Shown: positions 12,897 through 23,352, counted from the first letter of the stretch. The stretch: DNA of 64,000 nucleotides from Pseudomonas fluorescens (GCA_902825215.1 LR782234.1:1-64000); one strand, 5' to 3'. Program-made: numbers and translations. The notes: generated by a model from the letters alone, not told the origin.

Positions 12897-13846
12897 TGTG
12901 CAGCCTCCAGCTTGGCCAGTACTTCGTCACGCAGGTCCGGGGTCGCCATCGGGAAGCCCAGCTTGGCGCGGGCCAGCAGGTAGGCTTGCGCAACGGAACG
13001 CGCCAAGGTGCGTACACGCAGAATGTATTGCTGACGCGCCGTCACCGAGATCGCCCGGCGTGCATCCAGCAGGTTGAAGGTATGCGAAGCCTTCAGGACC
13101 ATTTCATAGCTCGGCAACGGCAGCGGCTGGTCGAGCTCGATCAGGCGCTTGGCTTCGCTTTCATAGAAGTCGAACAGTTCGAACAGCTTGTCGACGTTGG
13201 CGTGTTCGAAGTTGTAGGTGGACTGTTCCACCTCGTTCTGATGGAACACGTCGCCGTAGGTGACTTTGCCGAACGGACCGTCAGCCCAGACCAGGTCGTA
13301 GACCGAATCCACGCCTTGCAGGTACATCGCCAGGCGCTCGAGACCGTAGGTGATCTCGCCGGTTACCGGGTAGCACTCGATGCCGCCTGCTTGCTGGAAG
13401 TAGGTGAACTGAGTGACTTCCATGCCGTTGAGCCAGACTTCCCAGCCCAGACCCCAGGCGCCGAGAGTCGGCGATTCCCAGTTGTCTTCGACGAAGCGGA
13501 TGTCGTGGACCAGCGGGTCGAGGCCGACATGCTTGAGCGAGCCCAGGTACAGTTCCTGGAAGTTGTCCGGGTTCGGCTTCAGGACGACCTGGAACTGGTA
13601 GTAATGCTGCAGACGGTTCGGGTTTTCGCCGTAGCGGCCGTCAGTCGGACGGCGGCTTGGCTGCACGTACGCGGCGTTCCAGGTTTCCGGGCCGATGGCG
13701 CGCAGGAAGGTCGCGGTGTGGAAAGTGCCGGCGCCTACTTCCATATCGTAGGGCTGAAGTACCACACAACCTTGCTCGGCCCAGTATTGCTGGAGCGCGA
13801 GGATCAAGTCTTGGAAGGTACGCACGGCTGGCGTAGGCTGGCTCAC
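12893..13846 (-). CDS. glyQ: glycyl-tRNA synthetase alpha subunit
   Basis: The catalytic subunit of heterotetrameric glycyl-tRNA synthetase, charging tRNA-Gly with glycine. The 317-residue model begins at GTG 13846 ([15 protein letters not shown]), with CAGGTGA upstream; the frame extends further upstream but that extension is not conserved in type and crosses the divergent tag promoter. Motifs of class II synthetases are visible, including [19 protein letters not shown] near the N-terminus and [19 protein letters not shown]. It heads the glyQ-glyS-gmhB-plsC run. Confidence 0.97.
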   Translation of the reverse strand: MSQPTPAVRTFQDLILALQQYWAEQGCVVLQPYDMEVGAGTFHTATFLRAIGPETWNAAYVQPSRRPTDGRYGENPNRLQHYYQFQVVLKPNPDNFQELYLGSLKHVGLDPLVHDIRFVEDNWESPTLGAWGLGWEVWLNGMEVTQFTYFQQAGGIECYPVTGEITYGLERLAMYLQGVDSVYDLVWADGPFGKVTYGDVFHQNEVEQSTYNFEHANVDKLFELFDFYESEAKRLIELDQPLPLPSYEMVLKASHTFNLLDARRAISVTARQQYILRVRTLARSVAQAYLLARAKLGFPMATPDLRDEVLAKLEAAQ

Positions 13847-13927
13847 GAAATTCACCTGTTTCTTGGGCTGCGATTTAAAGAGCGGGAGTATACCCGATTC
13901 GTTGCTGCGCACGCCCCCTGGAGCCTT

Positions 13928-14485
13928 ATGCCACGCTGCTTTTGGTGTACCGAAGATCCGCTGTACATGGCTTATCACGATCAGGAGTGGGGCACGCCGC
14001 TACGCGATGCGCAGGGTTTGTTCGAGTTGCTTTTGCTCGAAGGGTTCCAGGCCGGGCTGTCGTGGATCACCGTGCTGCGCAAGCGCGAGCGTTATCGCCA
14101 GGTGCTGTTCGGCTTTGACGTGCAGCGTGTGGCGCAGATGAGCGACGCCGAAATCGACGAATTGATGCTCGATCCAGGGATCATCCGCAACCGCCTCAAA
14201 CTCAACGCCGCCCGCCGTAATGCCCAGGCCTGGCTGGCGCTGGAAGACCCGGTGGCGTTCCTCTGGTCGTTTGTTAACGACCAATCGATCATCAATCATT
14301 TCAAGGATCGCAGCGAAGTCCCGGCGATCACCCCCGAAGCGCTGGCGATGAGCAAAGCCTTGAAAAAGGCCGGGTTCACCTTCGTCGGCCCGACCATTTG
14401 CTACGCGTTGATGCAGGCCTCGGGAATGGTCATGGACCATACGCAGGATTGCGACCGCTACGCGCAGTTGGTCAACGCCGGTTAG
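13928..14485 (+). CDS. tag: DNA-3-methyladenine glycosylase I
   Basis: Tag removes 3-methyladenine from alkylated DNA as the first step of base-excision repair. The 185-residue protein starts with [21 protein letters not shown]-type sequence, with Cys residues of the zinc site, and continues with the HhH-like fold including [16 protein letters not shown]. Length fits the family. It is divergent from glyQ with 81 bp between the starts. The upstream open frame overlapping glyQ was not used because homology begins at ATG 13928. Confidence 0.95.
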   Translation: MPRCFWCTEDPLYMAYHDQEWGTPLRDAQGLFELLLLEGFQAGLSWITVLRKRERYRQVLFGFDVQRVAQMSDAEIDELMLDPGIIRNRLKLNAARRNAQAWLALEDPVAFLWSFVNDQSIINHFKDRSEVPAITPEALAMSKALKKAGFTFVGPTICYALMQASGMVMDHTQDCDRYAQLVNAG

Positions 14486-14526
14486 AATGCCGGCCTCGCG
14501 CACAGCACAAAGATCAGGAGTGAACT

Positions 14527-15414
14527 GTGGAAAAGTTTAAAGGCGCCTTGCTGGTAGGCGCGCTGCGGCTGTTTGCCCTGCTGCCATGGCGGGCCGTGCA
14601 GGCCGTGGGTTCGGCGATCGGCTGGATCATGTGGAAAACCCCCAACCGTTCCCGCGACGTGGTGCGGATCAACCTCGCCAAATGTTTTCCACAGATGGAT
14701 GCGGCCGAACGCGAGCGTCTGGTCGGCCAGAGTTTGAAGGACATCGGCAAGTCGCTGACCGAAAGTGCCTGCGCGTGGATCTGGCCGGCTCAGCGCTCGA
14801 TCGATCTGGTTCGTGAAGTCGAAGGCCTCGACGTATTGAAAGAAGCGCTGGCCTCTGGCAAAGGCGTGGTCGGCATCACCAGCCACCTGGGCAACTGGGA
14901 AGTCCTCAACCACTTCTATTGCAGCCAATGCAAACCGATCATTTTCTACCGCCCGCCCAAGCTCAAGGCGGTGGACGAATTGCTGCGCAAACAGCGTGTG
15001 CAACTGGGCAACAAAGTGGCTGCATCGACCAAGGAAGGCATCCTCAGCGTTATCAAGGAAGTGCGCAAAGGTGGTGCAGTGGGCATTCCGGCCGACCCGG
15101 AACCGGCCGAATCCGCCGGGATCTTCGTGCCGTTCTTTGCCACCCAGGCGCTGACCAGCAAGTTCGTGCCGAACATGCTCGCCGGTGGCAAAGCAGTCGG
15201 CGTGTTCCTGCATGCCCTGCGGCTGCCCGACGGCTCTGGCTACAAAGTAATCCTCGAAGCCGCGCCCGAAGCCATGTACAGCACCGATACCGCCGAATCC
15301 TGCGCGGCCATGAGCAAAGTGGTCGAGCGCTACGTTGCGGCATATCCGAGCCAGTACATGTGGAGCATGAAACGCTTCAAAAAACGTCCACCGGGCGAAG
15401 CGCGCTGGTACTGA
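14527..15414 (+). CDS. lpxL: lipid A biosynthesis (lauroyl-type) acyltransferase
   Basis: A 295-residue member of the LpxL/LpxM (HtrB) family, which adds a secondary acyl chain to lipid A at the cytoplasmic face of the inner membrane. A hydrophobic anchor lies at about 5-35. The catalytic HX4E motif is HLGNWE at 120-125, followed by the family YRPPK segment. The start is GTG 14527 with AGGAGTG just upstream. Pseudomonads carry more than one lpxL-like gene, so the exact acyl chain and position cannot be assigned. It follows tag by 41 bp. Confidence 0.9.
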   Translation: MEKFKGALLVGALRLFALLPWRAVQAVGSAIGWIMWKTPNRSRDVVRINLAKCFPQMDAAERERLVGQSLKDIGKSLTESACAWIWPAQRSIDLVREVEGLDVLKEALASGKGVVGITSHLGNWEVLNHFYCSQCKPIIFYRPPKLKAVDELLRKQRVQLGNKVAASTKEGILSVIKEVRKGGAVGIPADPEPAESAGIFVPFFATQALTSKFVPNMLAGGKAVGVFLHALRLPDGSGYKVILEAAPEAMYSTDTAESCAAMSKVVERYVAAYPSQYMWSMKRFKKRPPGEARWY

Positions 15415-15440
15415 GCACGGTCGACGAGATTGGCATGATC

Positions 15441-15472
15441 TGTGGATAACCTCATCCTTGAAGTTATCCACA
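15441..15472. other. inverted pair of DnaA boxes
   Basis: Two exact boxes face each other in the gap between lpxL and the PilZ gene: TGTGGATAA at 15441-15449 and TTATCCACA at 15464-15472, 14 bp apart. Confidence 0.6.
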
Positions 15473-15496
15473 AACGTTCATTCAAGGGCGCAGCAG

Positions 15497-15736
15497 ATGT
15501 CCGAACACCGCAAGTCGTTTCGTATCAAGATCACTCACGACAGCTTGGGCGAATGCCTCGGGCAGACGCGCAACCTGTCGCCCACCGGCGTTTACGTGCA
15601 GCATCCGCGTCTGGCGTCGTTGCCCAAGGGGGCAGTGGTGTATGGTCAGGTGCAAGACTTACCCACAGGTGCGCCGCGAGTGCGTATGGAAGTGGTCACG
15701 GTGGATGCTGAAGGCATCGGCTTGCGCTATTTGTAA
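15497..15736 (+). CDS. small PilZ-domain protein
   Basis: A 79-residue single-domain PilZ protein, the class that binds cyclic di-GMP. Both parts of the binding signature are present: RxxxR as RKSFR at 5-9 and (D/N)xSxxG as NLSPTG at 26-31, so it probably binds the nucleotide. The target is unknown. I chose ATG 15497 because the RxxxR motif normally sits very near the N-terminus and the codons upstream run through the DnaA-box region. It is convergent with the TPR gene, 3 bp apart. The window also encodes a diguanylate cyclase and an EAL phosphodiesterase. Confidence 0.9.
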   Translation: MSEHRKSFRIKITHDSLGECLGQTRNLSPTGVYVQHPRLASLPKGAVVYGQVQDLPTGAPRVRMEVVTVDAEGIGLRYL

Positions 15737-15739
15737 GAT

Positions 15740-16054
15740 TTACCGGGCCTGACGCTCGAGCTTCTTCAGGAACACCGACATTTCCTTTTCGGCCTGCTTG
15801 TCGCCATGGGCGCGGGCCGCTTCCAGCCCCTGTTCCCAGGCTTGCCGCGCGGCAGCAGAATCTCCCAGCGCCAATCGGGCCTTGCCCAATAATTTCCATG
15901 CCGCCGAATATTTCGGATCGAACGCCACGCAGCGCTGAAAATGCTCGGCAGCCTTGGCGTGTTCGTCCAGATCCAGATAACCATTGCCTAGGCCGAAGCG
16001 CAGCAGAGCGTTATCCACACCTTTGGCGAGCATTTTTTCCAGCGACTCAAGCAT
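15740..16054 (-). CDS. small TPR-repeat protein
   Basis: A 104-residue cytoplasmic protein consisting of about two tetratricopeptide repeats (for example the GNGYLDLDEHAKAAEHFQRC and LGKARLALGDSAAARQAWEQ segments). TPR proteins act as protein-interaction scaffolds; the partner here is unknown. It follows trkA on the same strand with a palindromic repeat between. A similar gene lies at the same place in P. aeruginosa. An exact DnaA box (16011-16019) is inside the coding region. Confidence 0.85.
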   Translation of the reverse strand: MLESLEKMLAKGVDNALLRFGLGNGYLDLDEHAKAAEHFQRCVAFDPKYSAAWKLLGKARLALGDSAAARQAWEQGLEAARAHGDKQAEKEMSVFLKKLERQAR

Positions 16055-16075
16055 CTATTGCACCCTCGTTTCAGT

Positions 16076-16107
16076 GATCGTTCCCACGCTCTGGCGTGGG
16101 AACGATC
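16076..16107. repeat. REP-type palindrome (GTTCCCACGC family)
   Basis: A perfect 14-bp inverted repeat, GATCGTTCCCACGC and its complement, separated by TCTG. It lies between trkA and the TPR gene. The same core recurs at 28917-29026. Confidence 0.88.
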
Positions 16108-16117
16108 GATAACCGGA

Positions 16118-17494
16118 TCAGAAGAAGCTCAACCCCACATGAAACAGCTTCTCCACATCGCGAATATGCTTTTTATCCACAAGGAACAGAATCACATGGT
16201 CGCCCGCTTCGATCACCGTGTCGTCGTGGGCAATGATCACTTGTTCGTTGCGGATCACCGCGCCGATGGTGGTGCCCGGTGGCAGGCCAATTTTCTCGAT
16301 CGGCTTGCCGATGACCTTGCTCGACTTGGCATCGCCGTGGGCGATCGCCTCGATGGCTTCCGCGGCCCCGCGGCGCAATGAGTGCACGCTGACGATATCG
16401 CCACGGCGCACGTGGGCCAGCAAAGTGCCGATGGTTGCCAGTTGGGGGCTGATCGCGATGTCGATATCGCCGCCCTGGATCAGGTCGACATAGGCCGGGT
16501 TGTTGATGATCGTCATGACCTTCTTCGCCCCGAGCCGTTTGGCCAGCAGCGAAGACATGATGTTGGCTTCGTCATCATTGGTCAGGGCGAGGAAGATATC
16601 GGCGTCGGCGATGTTCTCCTCCAGCAGCAGATCGCGGTCCGAAGCGCTGCCCTGCAGCACCACGGTGCTGTCGAGGGTATCGGAGAGGTAACGGCAGCGT
16701 GCCGGGCTCATCTCGATGATCTTCACCTGATAGCGGCTTTCGATGGCTTCGGCCAGGCGCTCGCCGATCTGCCCGCCACCGGCGATGACGATGCGTTTGT
16801 AAGTTTCGTCGAGGCGGCGCATTTCGCTCATCACCGCGCGGATATCCTCACGGGCGGCGATGAAGAACACTTCGTCGTCGGCCTCGATCACCGTGTCGCC
16901 CTGCGGCAGGATCGGCCGATCACGGCGGAAAATTGCAGCGACGCGGGTTTCGACGTTCGGCATGTGCTCGCGTAGCTGGCGCAGTTGCTGGCCGACCAGC
17001 GGCCCGCCGTAATAGGCGCGCACCGCCACCAGTTGCGCCGCGCCTTCGGCGAAGTCGATCACCTGCAAGGCGCCGGGATGCTGGATCAGGCGTTTGATGT
17101 AGTTGGTCACCACCTGCTCGGGGCTGATCAACACGTCGACCGGAATCGCCTCGTTCTGGAACAGCTGCTCTTCGCGATTGAGATACGACGCTTCGCGCAC
17201 CCGGGCAATCTTTGTCGGGGTGTGGAACAGCGTGTGCGCGACCTGGCAGGCGACCATGTTGGTCTCGTCACTGTTCGTCACGGCGACCAGCATGTCGGCG
17301 TCGTCGGCGCCGGCCTGACGCAGTACCGAAGGCAGCGAGCCACGGCCCTGCACGGTACGGATGTCGAGGCGATCGCCGAGGTCGCGCAGGCGCTCGCCGT
17401 CGGTGTCCACCACGGTGATGTCGTTGGCCTCGCTGGCCAGATGTTCTGCCAGCGAACCGCCGACCTGTCCTGCACCGAGGATGATGATTTTCAT
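16118..17494 (-). CDS. trkA: Trk potassium uptake system regulatory NAD-binding protein
   Basis: TrkA is the peripheral RCK subunit that gates the TrkH/TrkG potassium channels in response to nucleotides. The 458-residue protein is a tandem of two RCK units, each with a Rossmann nucleotide site: GAGQVGG near residue 7 and AGGGQIGE near 238, each followed by an RCK-C domain. Length matches the family. It follows rsmB by 22 bp on the minus strand, an arrangement (fmt-rsmB-trkA) common in gammaproteobacteria. An exact DnaA box (16173-16181) lies near its 3' end. Confidence 0.97.
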   Translation of the reverse strand: MKIIILGAGQVGGSLAEHLASEANDITVVDTDGERLRDLGDRLDIRTVQGRGSLPSVLRQAGADDADMLVAVTNSDETNMVACQVAHTLFHTPTKIARVREASYLNREEQLFQNEAIPVDVLISPEQVVTNYIKRLIQHPGALQVIDFAEGAAQLVAVRAYYGGPLVGQQLRQLREHMPNVETRVAAIFRRDRPILPQGDTVIEADDEVFFIAAREDIRAVMSEMRRLDETYKRIVIAGGGQIGERLAEAIESRYQVKIIEMSPARCRYLSDTLDSTVVLQGSASDRDLLLEENIADADIFLALTNDDEANIMSSLLAKRLGAKKVMTIINNPAYVDLIQGGDIDIAISPQLATIGTLLAHVRRGDIVSVHSLRRGAAEAIEAIAHGDAKSSKVIGKPIEKIGLPPGTTIGAVIRNEQVIIAHDDTVIEAGDHVILFLVDKKHIRDVEKLFHVGLSFF

Positions 17495-17516
17495 CCAGTC
17501 ACTCCGTTGAATCCGT

Positions 17517-18827
17517 TTAGCTGCGCGCGGCAGCGATCTTGATCAGCTTGGCGTAGTAGAACCCGTCATGCCCGCCTTGCTGGGCCAGCAGTTGGCGACC
17601 ATGGGGCTGTTTGATTCCAGCCGCAGTAGCCAGGTCCAGCTCCCGTGCTCCCGGCGTACGCTCGAGAAACGCAGCAATCACTTCAGTATTTTCGGTCGGC
17701 AGCGTCGAGCAGGTGGCGTACAGCAGGATGCCGCCGACTTCGAGGGTTTGCCACATCGCGTCGAGCAGCTCGCCTTGCAGTTGCGCGAGAGCGGCGATGT
17801 CGTCGGGTTGCCGCGTCAGCTTGATGTCCGGATGACGGCGGATGACGCCGGTGGCCGAGCACGGCGCGTCGAGCAGGATGCGCTGGAACGGTTTGCCGTC
17901 CCACCACTTCGCCGTATCACGGCCGTCGGCAGCGATCAGCTCGGCGCTGAGGCCGAGGCGTTCAAGGTTCTCCTTCACTCGCACCAGACGCTTGGCCTCC
18001 AGGTCCACCGCCACCACGCCGGCCAGCGCCGGTTCGGCTTCGAGGATGTGGCAAGTCTTGCCGCCGGGGGCGCAGCAGGCGTCTAGCACGCGTTGGCCCG
18101 GCGCCAGGTCAAGCAGGTCGGCGGCCAGTTGCGCGGCTTCGTCCTGGACGCTGATCCAGCCCTCGGCGAAACCCGGCAGGCTGCGTACATCGGCGGCGGC
18201 TTCGAGGATGATGCCGTCGCGGCTGTACACGCAGGGCGTTGCGGCAATCCCGGCCTCAGTCAGCAGGCCGAGGTAGGCGTCGCGGCTGTGATGACGACGA
18301 TTGACCCGCAGGATCATCGGCGGATGTGCATTGTTCGCCGCGCAAATCGCTTCCCATTGCTCAGGCCAGAACGCCTTGAGGGATTTTTGCAGCCAGCGCG
18401 GGTGTGCCGTGCGTACCACTGGGTCACGCTCCAGCTCGGCGAAAATCGTTTCGCTTTCGCGCTGGGCATTGCGCAGCACGGCGTTGAGCAGGCCTTTGGC
18501 CCAGGGTTTTTTCAGCTTGTCGGCGCAACCGACGGTCTCGCCGATGGCGGCGTGGGCCGGCACGCGGGTGTAAAGCAATTGGTAGAGACCGACCAGCAGC
18601 AGCGCTTCAACATCGGCGTCGGCGGCCTTGAACGGTTTCTGCAAAAGCTTCTCGGCCAATGCCGACAGGCGTGGCTGCCAGCGCGCGGTGCCGAAGGCCA
18701 GATCCTGAGTGAAACCGCGATCGCGATCCTCGACCTTGTCCAGTTGCGTGGGCAGCGAACTGTTCAGCGAAGCCTTGCCACTGAGCACGGCGGCAAGTGC
18801 CTTGGCGGCGGCCAGACGCGGGTTCAT
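17517..18827 (-). CDS. rsmB: 16S rRNA (cytosine-967-C5)-methyltransferase
   Basis: RsmB (Sun) methylates C967 of 16S rRNA using S-adenosylmethionine. The 436-residue protein has an N-terminal NusB-like RNA-binding domain (about 1-140) and a Rossmann methyltransferase domain with the SAM motif [10 protein letters not shown], the motif [11 protein letters not shown] and the motif VI YATCST containing the two catalytic cysteines. Its start overlaps the fmt stop by 4 bases, so the two are translationally coupled. Confidence 0.96.
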   Translation of the reverse strand: MNPRLAAAKALAAVLSGKASLNSSLPTQLDKVEDRDRGFTQDLAFGTARWQPRLSALAEKLLQKPFKAADADVEALLLVGLYQLLYTRVPAHAAIGETVGCADKLKKPWAKGLLNAVLRNAQRESETIFAELERDPVVRTAHPRWLQKSLKAFWPEQWEAICAANNAHPPMILRVNRRHHSRDAYLGLLTEAGIAATPCVYSRDGIILEAAADVRSLPGFAEGWISVQDEAAQLAADLLDLAPGQRVLDACCAPGGKTCHILEAEPALAGVVAVDLEAKRLVRVKENLERLGLSAELIAADGRDTAKWWDGKPFQRILLDAPCSATGVIRRHPDIKLTRQPDDIAALAQLQGELLDAMWQTLEVGGILLYATCSTLPTENTEVIAAFLERTPGARELDLATAAGIKQPHGRQLLAQQGGHDGFYYAKLIKIAAARS

Positions 18828-19783
18828 TGCGCGTCCACCGCGGCACCGAGCACGGTGCCGACGGCGAATTTCTCGCGACGGCTGTTGAACAGGTCACTGA
18901 AATTCAGCGCTTTGCCGCCGGGCAGTTGCAGGCGGGTCAGGCACAGCGCTTGTGCACCGCAGGCGACAATCAGGCCGTCCTTGCTGGCGCTGAGGATTTC
19001 ACCCGGAGCGCCATTGCCGTCGGCCACGGTCGCGGCCAGCACTTTCAACGCTTCGCCATTGAGCGTGCTGTGGGTGATCGGCCATGGATTGAAGGCACGC
19101 ACCAGGCGTTCCAGCTCAACGGCCGGACGGCTCCAGTCGAGGCGTGCCTCATCCTTGTTCAATTTGTGCGCGTAGGTGGCAAGTTCGTCGTTCTGCACTT
19201 CGCCTTCCAGGGTGCCGGCGGCGAGACCGGCAATGGCCTGGATCACAGCGGGCGGGCCCATCTCCGCGAGACGATCATGCAAGGTGCCGCCGGTATCGTC
19301 GGCACTGATCGGCGTGACAACCTTGAGCAACATCGGCCCGGTGTCGAGCCCGGCCTCCATGCGCATCACGGTCACGCCACTTTCTGCGTCACCGTGTTCC
19401 ACGGCCCGTTGAATCGGCGCCGCACCGCGCCAGCGTGGCAGCAGCGAGGCGTGGCTGTTGATGCAGCCCAGACGCGGGATATCCAGCACCACTTGCGGCA
19501 GGATCAGTCCGTACGCGACCACCACCATCAGGTCCGGCTTCAGCGCAGCCAGTTCAGCCTGAGCATCGGCATTGCGCAAGGTCGGCGGCTGCAACACCTG
19601 GATATGGTTTTCCAGGGCAAGCTGTTTGACCGGGCTCGGCATCAGTTTCTGCCCACGCCCGGCCGGACGATCTGGCTGGGTGTACACCGCGACGATCTCG
19701 TACGGGCTGTTCAGCAAGGCCTTGAGGTGTTCGGCGGCGAATTCCGGGGTGCCGGCAAAAACGATGCGCAATGGCTCAGTCAT
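18824..19783 (-). CDS. fmt: methionyl-tRNA formyltransferase
   Basis: Fmt formylates the initiator methionyl-tRNA using 10-formyl-tetrahydrofolate. The 319-residue protein has the formyltransferase core with [19 protein letters not shown] and the catalytic-site GLDTGPM segment, and a C-terminal OB-fold domain. It lies between def, which removes the formyl group after translation starts, and rsmB. A hairpin at 19804-19829 separates it from def, so some expression may come from a promoter between the two. Confidence 0.97.
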   Translation of the reverse strand: MTEPLRIVFAGTPEFAAEHLKALLNSPYEIVAVYTQPDRPAGRGQKLMPSPVKQLALENHIQVLQPPTLRNADAQAELAALKPDLMVVVAYGLILPQVVLDIPRLGCINSHASLLPRWRGAAPIQRAVEHGDAESGVTVMRMEAGLDTGPMLLKVVTPISADDTGGTLHDRLAEMGPPAVIQAIAGLAAGTLEGEVQNDELATYAHKLNKDEARLDWSRPAVELERLVRAFNPWPITHSTLNGEALKVLAATVADGNGAPGEILSASKDGLIVACGAQALCLTRLQLPGGKALNFSDLFNSRREKFAVGTVLGAAVDAQ

Positions 19784-19803
19784 GAAGGGCGTCTCATAAA
19801 ATG

Positions 19804-19829
19804 AAAAAGGCTTGCCGCAGCAAGCCTTT
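19804..19829 (-). terminator. intrinsic terminator or attenuator between def and fmt
   Basis: Perfect 10-bp stem AAAGGCTTGC/GCAAGCCTTT with loop CGCA. Read on the minus strand it is followed by TTTTTCATTTT. It lies 12 bp after the def stop and would partly uncouple def from fmt. Confidence 0.75.
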
Positions 19830-19840
19830 GAAGAGGGGCA

Positions 19841-20347
19841 TCAAGCGTTCTGGCGGTGCAGCTTTTCCAGTTTCTTCTTGATCCGGTCGCGTTTGAGCGT
19901 GGACAGGTAGTCGACGAACAATTTGCCGTTGAGGTGGTCGCATTCGTGCTGGATGCACACCGCAAGCAGGCCTTCGGCGATCAGTTCATAGGGCTTGCCG
20001 TCGCGGTCCAGCGCCTTGATCCTGACCTTTTGCGGGCGATCGACGTTTTCGTAGAAACCGGGTACCGAGAGGCAGCCTTCCTGGTACTGGTCCATGTCCT
20101 CGGTCAACGGTTCGAACTCGGGGTTGATGAACACCCGCGGCTCGGTCCGGTCTTCGGAAAGGTCCATGACCACGATGCGTTTATGTACGTTGACCTGGGT
20201 CGCGGCAAGGCCGATGCCCGGCGCTTCATACATTGTTTCAAACATGTCATCGACCAACTGACGCACTTCGTCGTCCACTACAGCCACAGGCTTGGCGATA
20301 GTGCGCAGACGCGGGTCCGGGAATTCGAGGATGTTTAAAATGGCCAT
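19841..20347 (-). CDS. def: peptide deformylase
   Basis: Def removes the N-formyl group from new proteins. The 168-residue metalloenzyme has all three motifs: [13 protein letters not shown] (with the metal-binding Cys) and QHECDHLNG (the HEXXH-type metal site). The start is ATG 20347 ([11 protein letters not shown]), the conserved N-terminus of the family; an ATG six codons upstream is less likely. It is divergent from the LysM gene, with about 160 bp between the starts. Confidence 0.97.
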   Translation of the reverse strand: MAILNILEFPDPRLRTIAKPVAVVDDEVRQLVDDMFETMYEAPGIGLAATQVNVHKRIVVMDLSEDRTEPRVFINPEFEPLTEDMDQYQEGCLSVPGFYENVDRPQKVRIKALDRDGKPYELIAEGLLAVCIQHECDHLNGKLFVDYLSTLKRDRIKKKLEKLHRQNA

Positions 20348-20508
20348 AGGCTTTGATTGCTGCACACGTTGAGTAAAGTCGGGTCGATGGCCTGGCAGGT
20401 CCGAAGATGCAGGCTACCGTTGTGAAGCGTAGCTTGTGCAGTTTGCCCAAGCGAGCCACGGGGGCTCTGACGGTTCACGCGAACGCATATGATAAAGGGA
20501 TTCACGGC

Positions 20509-21534
20509 ATGAGGAAAACACTACTCGCCCTGCTGCTCCTGGCTTCGGCCGGCGCGGCGCAAGGGCAAGTGCAACTCAGGGATGGTTTTCCACAGCAATA
20601 CACGGTGGTTTCAGGGGACACGCTCTGGGACATTTCCGGCAAATACCTGCGCGAGCCCTGGCAATGGCCGCAACTGTGGCGGGCCAACCCGCAGATCGAT
20701 AACCCCAACCTGATCTATCCCGGCGACACGCTGACGCTCAGCTACGTCAACGGCCAGCCGCAACTGACCGTCAACCGCGGCGAGTCGCGCGGCACCATCA
20801 AACTCTCGCCACGCATCCGCACCAGCCCGGTGGCCGAGGCGATTCCAAGCATTCCGCTGAAGTCCATCAACAGTTTTCTGCTGAGCAACCGCATCGTCGA
20901 CAAGGCCGAGGATTTCGACAAGGCACCGTACATCGTCGCCGGCGATGCCGAGCGCGTGCTCAGCGGCACCGGTGACCGCATCTTCGCCCGTGGCCATTTC
21001 GACCCGGAACAACCGGTGTACGGCATCTTTCGCCAGGGCAAGGTCTACACCGATCCGCAGACCCAGGAATTTCTCGGGATCAACGCCGATGACATTGGTG
21101 GCGGTGAAATCGTCGCCACCGAGGGCGATGTCGCCACCCTCGCGCTGCAACGCACTACCCAAGAAGTGCGCCTCGGTGATCGTTTGTTCAGCGGCGAAGA
21201 ACGTTCGATCAATTCGACCTTCATGCCCAGCGCCCCTGCCCGCGATATCAACGGGGTGATCATCGACGTACCGCGCGGCGTCACGCAGATCGGCGCGATG
21301 GACGTGGTCACGTTGAACAAGGGCAAACGCGATGGCCTTGCCGAGGGCAACGTGCTGGTGGTGATGAAAACCGGCGAAACCGTGCGTGACCGGATCACCG
21401 GCCAACCGCTGAAGATTCCCGATGAACGCGCCGGGTTGCTGATGGTGTTCCGTACCTACGACAAACTCAGCTATGGCCTGATTCTCAACGCATCGCGCTC
21501 GCTGGCGGTGCTCGACAAGGTGCGTAATCCGTAG
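20509..21534 (+). CDS. secreted LysM-domain protein
   Basis: A 341-residue exported protein with a clear signal peptide (MRKTLLALLLLASAGAAQG, cleavage near 19) and one LysM peptidoglycan-binding domain at about 30-80 (YTVVSGDTLWDISGKYL, NPNLIYPGDTL). The remaining 250 residues have no motif I recognise; the GEV/GDR-type beta-rich pattern suggests a structural domain. Homologues next to dprA occur across Pseudomonas. AAAGGGA lies 8 bases before the ATG. It is divergent from def and followed by dprA after 79 bp. Confidence 0.9.
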   Translation: MRKTLLALLLLASAGAAQGQVQLRDGFPQQYTVVSGDTLWDISGKYLREPWQWPQLWRANPQIDNPNLIYPGDTLTLSYVNGQPQLTVNRGESRGTIKLSPRIRTSPVAEAIPSIPLKSINSFLLSNRIVDKAEDFDKAPYIVAGDAERVLSGTGDRIFARGHFDPEQPVYGIFRQGKVYTDPQTQEFLGINADDIGGGEIVATEGDVATLALQRTTQEVRLGDRLFSGEERSINSTFMPSAPARDINGVIIDVPRGVTQIGAMDVVTLNKGKRDGLAEGNVLVVMKTGETVRDRITGQPLKIPDERAGLLMVFRTYDKLSYGLILNASRSLAVLDKVRNP

Positions 21535-21559
21535 CTTGCTCAACAAGTTACCAACAGAG

Positions 21560-21568
21560 TTATCCACA
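21560..21568 (+). other. intergenic DnaA box
   Basis: Exact TTATCCACA in the 79-bp gap between the LysM gene and dprA. A second exact box lies inside dprA at 22177-22185. Confidence 0.6.
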
Positions 21569-21613
21569 GCTTGTTCCGAAAGGTACGGGCCTTATATCGA
21601 TCAAGGATGATCC

Positions 21614-22714
21614 ATGATGTCTCCTGTCTGTACACCGGTTTCCCCGGCGGAACTGGAAGCGCGCCTGCGCCTGCACCGCTTGCCGGATATCGGCCCCAAG
21701 CGCTTTGCCAAATTGCTCGAAGCCTTTGGCTCGGCCTCCAAAGCCATCAGTGCGCCGGCCAGCGCCTGGCGTTCGCTGGGTTTGCCGGCGGCGTGCGCCG
21801 AGGCGCGGCGTTGCCCTACGGTTCGCGACGGTGCCAGCCACGCAATGCGCTGGCTAGAGCGGCCGGGCCAGCATTTGCTGATGTGGGACCAGGCCGATTA
21901 TCCGGCGCTGCTGGCGCAGATTCCGGATCCGCCGCCGTTGTTGTTCGTTGCCGGCGATGCGCGGATTCTGGAGAAACCGCAACTGGCGATGGTCGGAAGC
22001 CGCCGCGCTTCGCGTCCTGGCATGGACACCGCCGCAGCGTTTTCGCGCAGCCTTGCCGGGGCCGGTTTTGTCATCACCAGCGGCCTGGCGCTGGGCATCG
22101 ACGCGGCAGCCCACCAAGCCGCGCTGGATGTTGGCGGGCTGACCGTCGGGGTACTCGGCACCGGCCTGGAAAATTTTTATCCACAGCGCAACCGACGGCT
22201 GGCCGAGGCGATGATGGCGTCCGGCAGCGCCGTGCTTTCGGAGTTTCCGCTGGATGCCGGGCCGGCCCCCAGCAACTTCCCGCGGCGTAACCGGATCATC
22301 AGCGGTTTGTCGCTGGGCGTGCTGGTGGTCGAGGCCAGCGTCGCCAGCGGTTCACTGATCACCGCGCGGCTGGCGGCGGAACAGGGGCGTGAGGTGTATG
22401 CGATTCCCGGGTCGATTCATCATCCGGGCGCACGTGGCTGTCATCAGTTGATTCGTGATGGCGCGGTGCTGGTGGAAACCATCGAACACATCCTCGAAGC
22501 CCTGCGCGGCTGGCAGCATGTGTCTCCGTCCACGGATTGCGCGAAGGCCGACCATCCGTTGCTCGCTCTGCTCCACGCCGCCCCGCATACCAGCGAAGCG
22601 CTGGCCGATAGCTGTGGCTGGGCCTTGCCCAAAGTGTTGGCAGCACTGACCGAGCTGGAAATGGACGGCCGGGCGGTCTGCGAAAACGGTCGTTGGTTGG
22701 CCAGGACACGCTAG
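21614..22714 (+). CDS. dprA: DNA-processing protein DprA
   Basis: DprA (Smf) protects incoming single-stranded DNA and loads RecA during natural transformation; the gene is conserved even in bacteria not known to be competent. The 366-residue protein has an N-terminal SAM/HhH-like region, a central Rossmann fold with VGSRRAS and SGLALGID, and a C-terminal winged-helix domain. AGGAT precedes two adjacent ATG codons at 21614 and 21617; the first was used. tsaC follows after 55 bp. Confidence 0.95.
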   Translation: MMSPVCTPVSPAELEARLRLHRLPDIGPKRFAKLLEAFGSASKAISAPASAWRSLGLPAACAEARRCPTVRDGASHAMRWLERPGQHLLMWDQADYPALLAQIPDPPPLLFVAGDARILEKPQLAMVGSRRASRPGMDTAAAFSRSLAGAGFVITSGLALGIDAAAHQAALDVGGLTVGVLGTGLENFYPQRNRRLAEAMMASGSAVLSEFPLDAGPAPSNFPRRNRIISGLSLGVLVVEASVASGSLITARLAAEQGREVYAIPGSIHHPGARGCHQLIRDGAVLVETIEHILEALRGWQHVSPSTDCAKADHPLLALLHAAPHTSEALADSCGWALPKVLAALTELEMDGRAVCENGRWLARTR

Positions 22715-22769
22715 GTTTTACATGCAGGATAGGTAAACTGCGCGAAACCTGATTGCGGAGAGTTTTTTC

Positions 22770-23327
22770 ATGGTCAACAGTTGGCGTGTGCAACAAGCCG
22801 CGCGAGAGATTCGTGCCGGGGCGGTGATTGCCTATCCAACCGAAGCCGTCTGGGGGCTGGGTTGCGACCCGTGGAATGAAGAGGCCGTGGACCGGCTGCT
22901 GGCGATCAAGAACCGCTCGGTGATCAAGGGGCTGATTCTGGTCGCCGACAACATTCGCCAGTTCGACTTCCTGTTCGAAGATTTCCCGCAGGAATGGATC
23001 GACCGCATGGCCAGTACCTGGCCGGGGCCGAACACGTGGCTGGTGCCGCATCAGGGCTTGTTGCCCGAATGGGTGACCGGCATCCACGACACCGTGGCAC
23101 TGCGGGTCAGTGATCATCCGCAAGTGCGCGACCTGTGTTCAATGGTCGGGCCGCTGATTTCCACGTCTGCCAACCCTCAGGGGCGCCCGGCTGCGCGTAC
23201 GCGCCTGCGGGTCGAGCAGTATTTCCGTGGGCAGCTCGATCTGGTACTCGGCGGGCAACTGGGTGGCCGCAAGAACCCCAGCGTGATCCGCGACCTGGCG
23301 AGCGGCAAGATCATTCGTCCCGACTGA
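22770..23327 (+). CDS. tsaC: threonylcarbamoyl-AMP synthase
   Basis: TsaC (YrdC/RimN) makes threonylcarbamoyl-AMP, the first intermediate of the universal t6A modification at position 37 of ANN-decoding tRNAs. The 185-residue protein is a single YrdC domain with [14 protein letters not shown], the [10 protein letters not shown] stretch (the usual KxR motif) and the conserved [14 protein letters not shown] lies 7 bases before the ATG. The dprA-tsaC neighbourhood is typical of gammaproteobacteria. Confidence 0.95.
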   Translation: MVNSWRVQQAAREIRAGAVIAYPTEAVWGLGCDPWNEEAVDRLLAIKNRSVIKGLILVADNIRQFDFLFEDFPQEWIDRMASTWPGPNTWLVPHQGLLPEWVTGIHDTVALRVSDHPQVRDLCSMVGPLISTSANPQGRPAARTRLRVEQYFRGQLDLVLGGQLGGRKNPSVIRDLASGKIIRPD

Positions 23328-23352
23328 TCCGCCATAAAAAATTAAAAATGTG

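Noticed and set aside
12848-13927. Long upstream extension of tag
   Set aside because: It overlaps glyQ on the opposite strand; Tag homology starts at ATG 13928 and the length is then right.
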